A stretch of DNA of 23,815 nucleotides. Origin: Spartobacteria bacterium UBA5019 (GTDB lineage: Bacteria; Verrucomicrobiota; Verrucomicrobiia; Chthoniobacterales; Terrimicrobiaceae). How positions within the stretch are numbered: position 1 is the stretch's first letter; every line of letters starts with the position of its first letter. The stretch lies in the NCBI GenBank assembly GCA_002396485.1, contig DGXZ01000037.1:1-23815 (forward strand). Reading direction: 5' to 3'. Shown here one piece after another: positions 22,411-23,815 of this stretch. The position numbers and the translations under genes are program-made. Under the pieces are notes generated by a model, which saw only the letters and a list, made by a program, of their open reading frames with translations, searched no databases and was not told where the DNA came from.

Positions 22411-23733
22411 TCAGGCTGCAGCCATCGAGGCAGCACGCGCGAAGCGGGCCAGCGTGCGCTCCTTGCCAAGCACCACAAACATCTCATAAAGGCCAGGGCC
22501 AACCGAGCGACCGCTCACAGCAACGCGGGCAGGGTGAACCAACTCGCCGGTCTTCACTCCCAAGGCCGTTGCAGTTTCCTTCAACGCAGCCTCGAGCGAG
22601 GCGTGGGACCAATCCGCGACCTTCGTCAGTGCGGCGATCAATGCCTGCAGACGCCCAGCAGCACCCGCTTTTTTCAAACTTTTTTCGACGGCCTCGGGAT
22701 CAAAAGCGAAATCCTCAGTAAAGAGGAATCCGATCCAGTCCGGCACATCGCTGAGGTGCTTCACCTTCGGTTTCACAATCGCGAGCGCCGCCAGAAGCTC
22801 AGCCTCCGAGCCATAGGCAATGCCCGCTTTGTCTACGAAAGGCTTCGCCAACTCCACAAAACGGTTGAAGCCCATCGAGAGGATATGCTGCCCGTTCAGC
22901 CAAAAACATTTATCAAGATCGAAGATGGCATTGCGGCGATTGATTTTATCGATGTCGAACAGCGCAAGGATTTCCTCCATGGTGAGTTTCTCGCGGTTCT
23001 CGCCGGGAGACCATCCGAGCAGGCAGAGATAGTTTGCCACCGCCTCGGGAGCATAGCCGTGCTCCATGAAATATGTAATGCTCGAACCGCCATCACGCTT
23101 ACTAAGCTTTTTGCCCTCGTGATTCAGGATGAGCGGAATGTGGCCGAAGACCGGAGGCTTCTCGCCAAGCGCATTGTAGAGCTCGATGTGCTTGGGCGTG
23201 TTCGAGAGGTGATCCTCGCCACGGATGACATGCGTGAGCTTCATTTCGATGTCGTCCACCACATTCACAAAATGGAAAATAAAAGACCCATCCGGACGCC
23301 GGATCGTCATGTCCGGGTGCGTCGCCGGATTTGACATGTCGAACTCAATACGCCTGCAGACCATATCCTCAAGGACCACCGGCTTGCGCGGGGAACGGAA
23401 GCGAATCGAGCCGCCATCCTCATACACATGGCCACCAGCCTCCAATCGGGCGAGGTATTTGGAATAAATCTCCGACCGCTCACTCTGGCGATAAGGACCA
23501 TAATCCCCGCCCATGTCCGGCCCCTCATCCCAATCAAGACCCAGCCATTTCAGACCATCGTAAATAACCTGATGAGCCTCCGCCGTGTTGCGTTTCTCAT
23601 CCGTGTCTTCAATTCGGAGAATAAACCTCCCTCCATGTCGGCGGGCGTAGAGCCAGTTGAAAAGAGCCGTGCGAGCCCCTCCCACATGAAGATAACCAGT
23701 CGGTGAAGGAGCAAATCGTGTGCGAACAGTCAT
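22411..23733 (-). CDS. gltX: Glutamate--tRNA ligase
   Basis: A 440-residue class I synthetase charging tRNA-Glu (and perhaps tRNA-Gln if GatCAB is used). The HIGH-like motif is RFAPSPTGYLHVGGARTALF near the N-terminus, LRIEDTDEKRN follows, and the KMSKS-like motif is GKKLSKRDGGSS. HVIRGEDHLSNTP binds the CCA end. The C-terminal anticodon-binding helical domain is slightly short but ends normally. ATG 23733 is chosen; a GTG 6 nt upstream (23739) is possible. It leads the operon with argC, argJ and argB, all acting on glutamate. The promoter should be in 23734-23815, but none is clear. Confidence 0.97.
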   Translation of the reverse strand: MTVRTRFAPSPTGYLHVGGARTALFNWLYARRHGGRFILRIEDTDEKRNTAEAHQVIYDGLKWLGLDWDEGPDMGGDYGPYRQSERSEIYSKYLARLEAGGHVYEDGGSIRFRSPRKPVVLEDMVCRRIEFDMSNPATHPDMTIRRPDGSFIFHFVNVVDDIEMKLTHVIRGEDHLSNTPKHIELYNALGEKPPVFGHIPLILNHEGKKLSKRDGGSSITYFMEHGYAPEAVANYLCLLGWSPGENREKLTMEEILALFDIDKINRRNAIFDLDKCFWLNGQHILSMGFNRFVELAKPFVDKAGIAYGSEAELLAALAIVKPKVKHLSDVPDWIGFLFTEDFAFDPEAVEKSLKKAGAAGRLQALIAALTKVADWSHASLEAALKETATALGVKTGELVHPARVAVSGRSVGPGLYEMFVVLGKERTLARFARAASMAAA

Positions 23734-23815
23734 CCGCACACGAAAAGGGATTTCACACGGGAACTCAAGAGAGGAAAAAACATCCCGCAGGCGCGAACCA
23801 AAAATTTGGACGATC

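Overview
The window is bacterial chromosomal DNA, densely coding on both strands and moderately GC-rich. Many genes overlap by 4 nt, use GTG or TTG starts, or lack a clear Shine-Dalgarno. The mix of genes is typical of a free-living Gram-negative of the PVC group: an exported rhamnosidase-like enzyme, a CbpA-type chaperone, PepF, an Mpv17-like membrane protein, a small SSC-lipobox lipoprotein, and DUF6428 in an arsenic operon. Verrucomicrobiota is my best guess. That is inferred from gene flavour, since no rRNA marker is present.

Layout. (1) 1-3698, minus: an exported GH78-like alpha-L-rhamnosidase that runs off the left edge, and a Gfo/Idh/MocA dehydrogenase, probably for sugar catabolism. 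(2) 3754-5135: an accessory, decayed patch. It holds a HAD-hydrolase remnant with an internal deletion, a complete BrnT/BrnA toxin-antitoxin pair with a palindromic operator, a frameshifted fossil of a second BrnT, and two copies of a small hairpin repeat with a compensatory base-pair change, one on each side of brnTA. (3) 5178-8090, minus: serS-tilS-Mpv17-like operon. (4) 8146-14510, plus: CbpA-like co-chaperone, pepF, glgP, trpD. (5) 14538-15731, plus: a RES/Xre-type (ParS/ParT-like) toxin-antitoxin module with a promoter and a 25-bp operator. (6) 15778-17760, minus: arsenic operon arsR - DUF6428 - arsC - aquaglyceroporin, with two near-identical ArsR-type dyads. (7) 17864-19288, plus: lipoprotein, A-type Fe-S carrier, and an HscB-like J-protein overlapping the carrier by GTGA. 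(8) 19301-23733, minus: gltX-argC-argJ-argB, supplying glutamyl-tRNA and the first ornithine/arginine steps.

Working together: arsC reduces arsenate and the channel probably lets arsenite leave, because no ArsB/ACR3 pump is in the operon. The carrier and J-protein act in Fe-S assembly. ArgB, ArgC and ArgJ carry out the cyclic acetyl-ornithine route except for the aminotransferase. The most unusual parts are the hairpin-flanked brnTA patch with its BrnT fossil, and the ars operon with DUF6428 and its CCxxxxCC tail behind a second operator.
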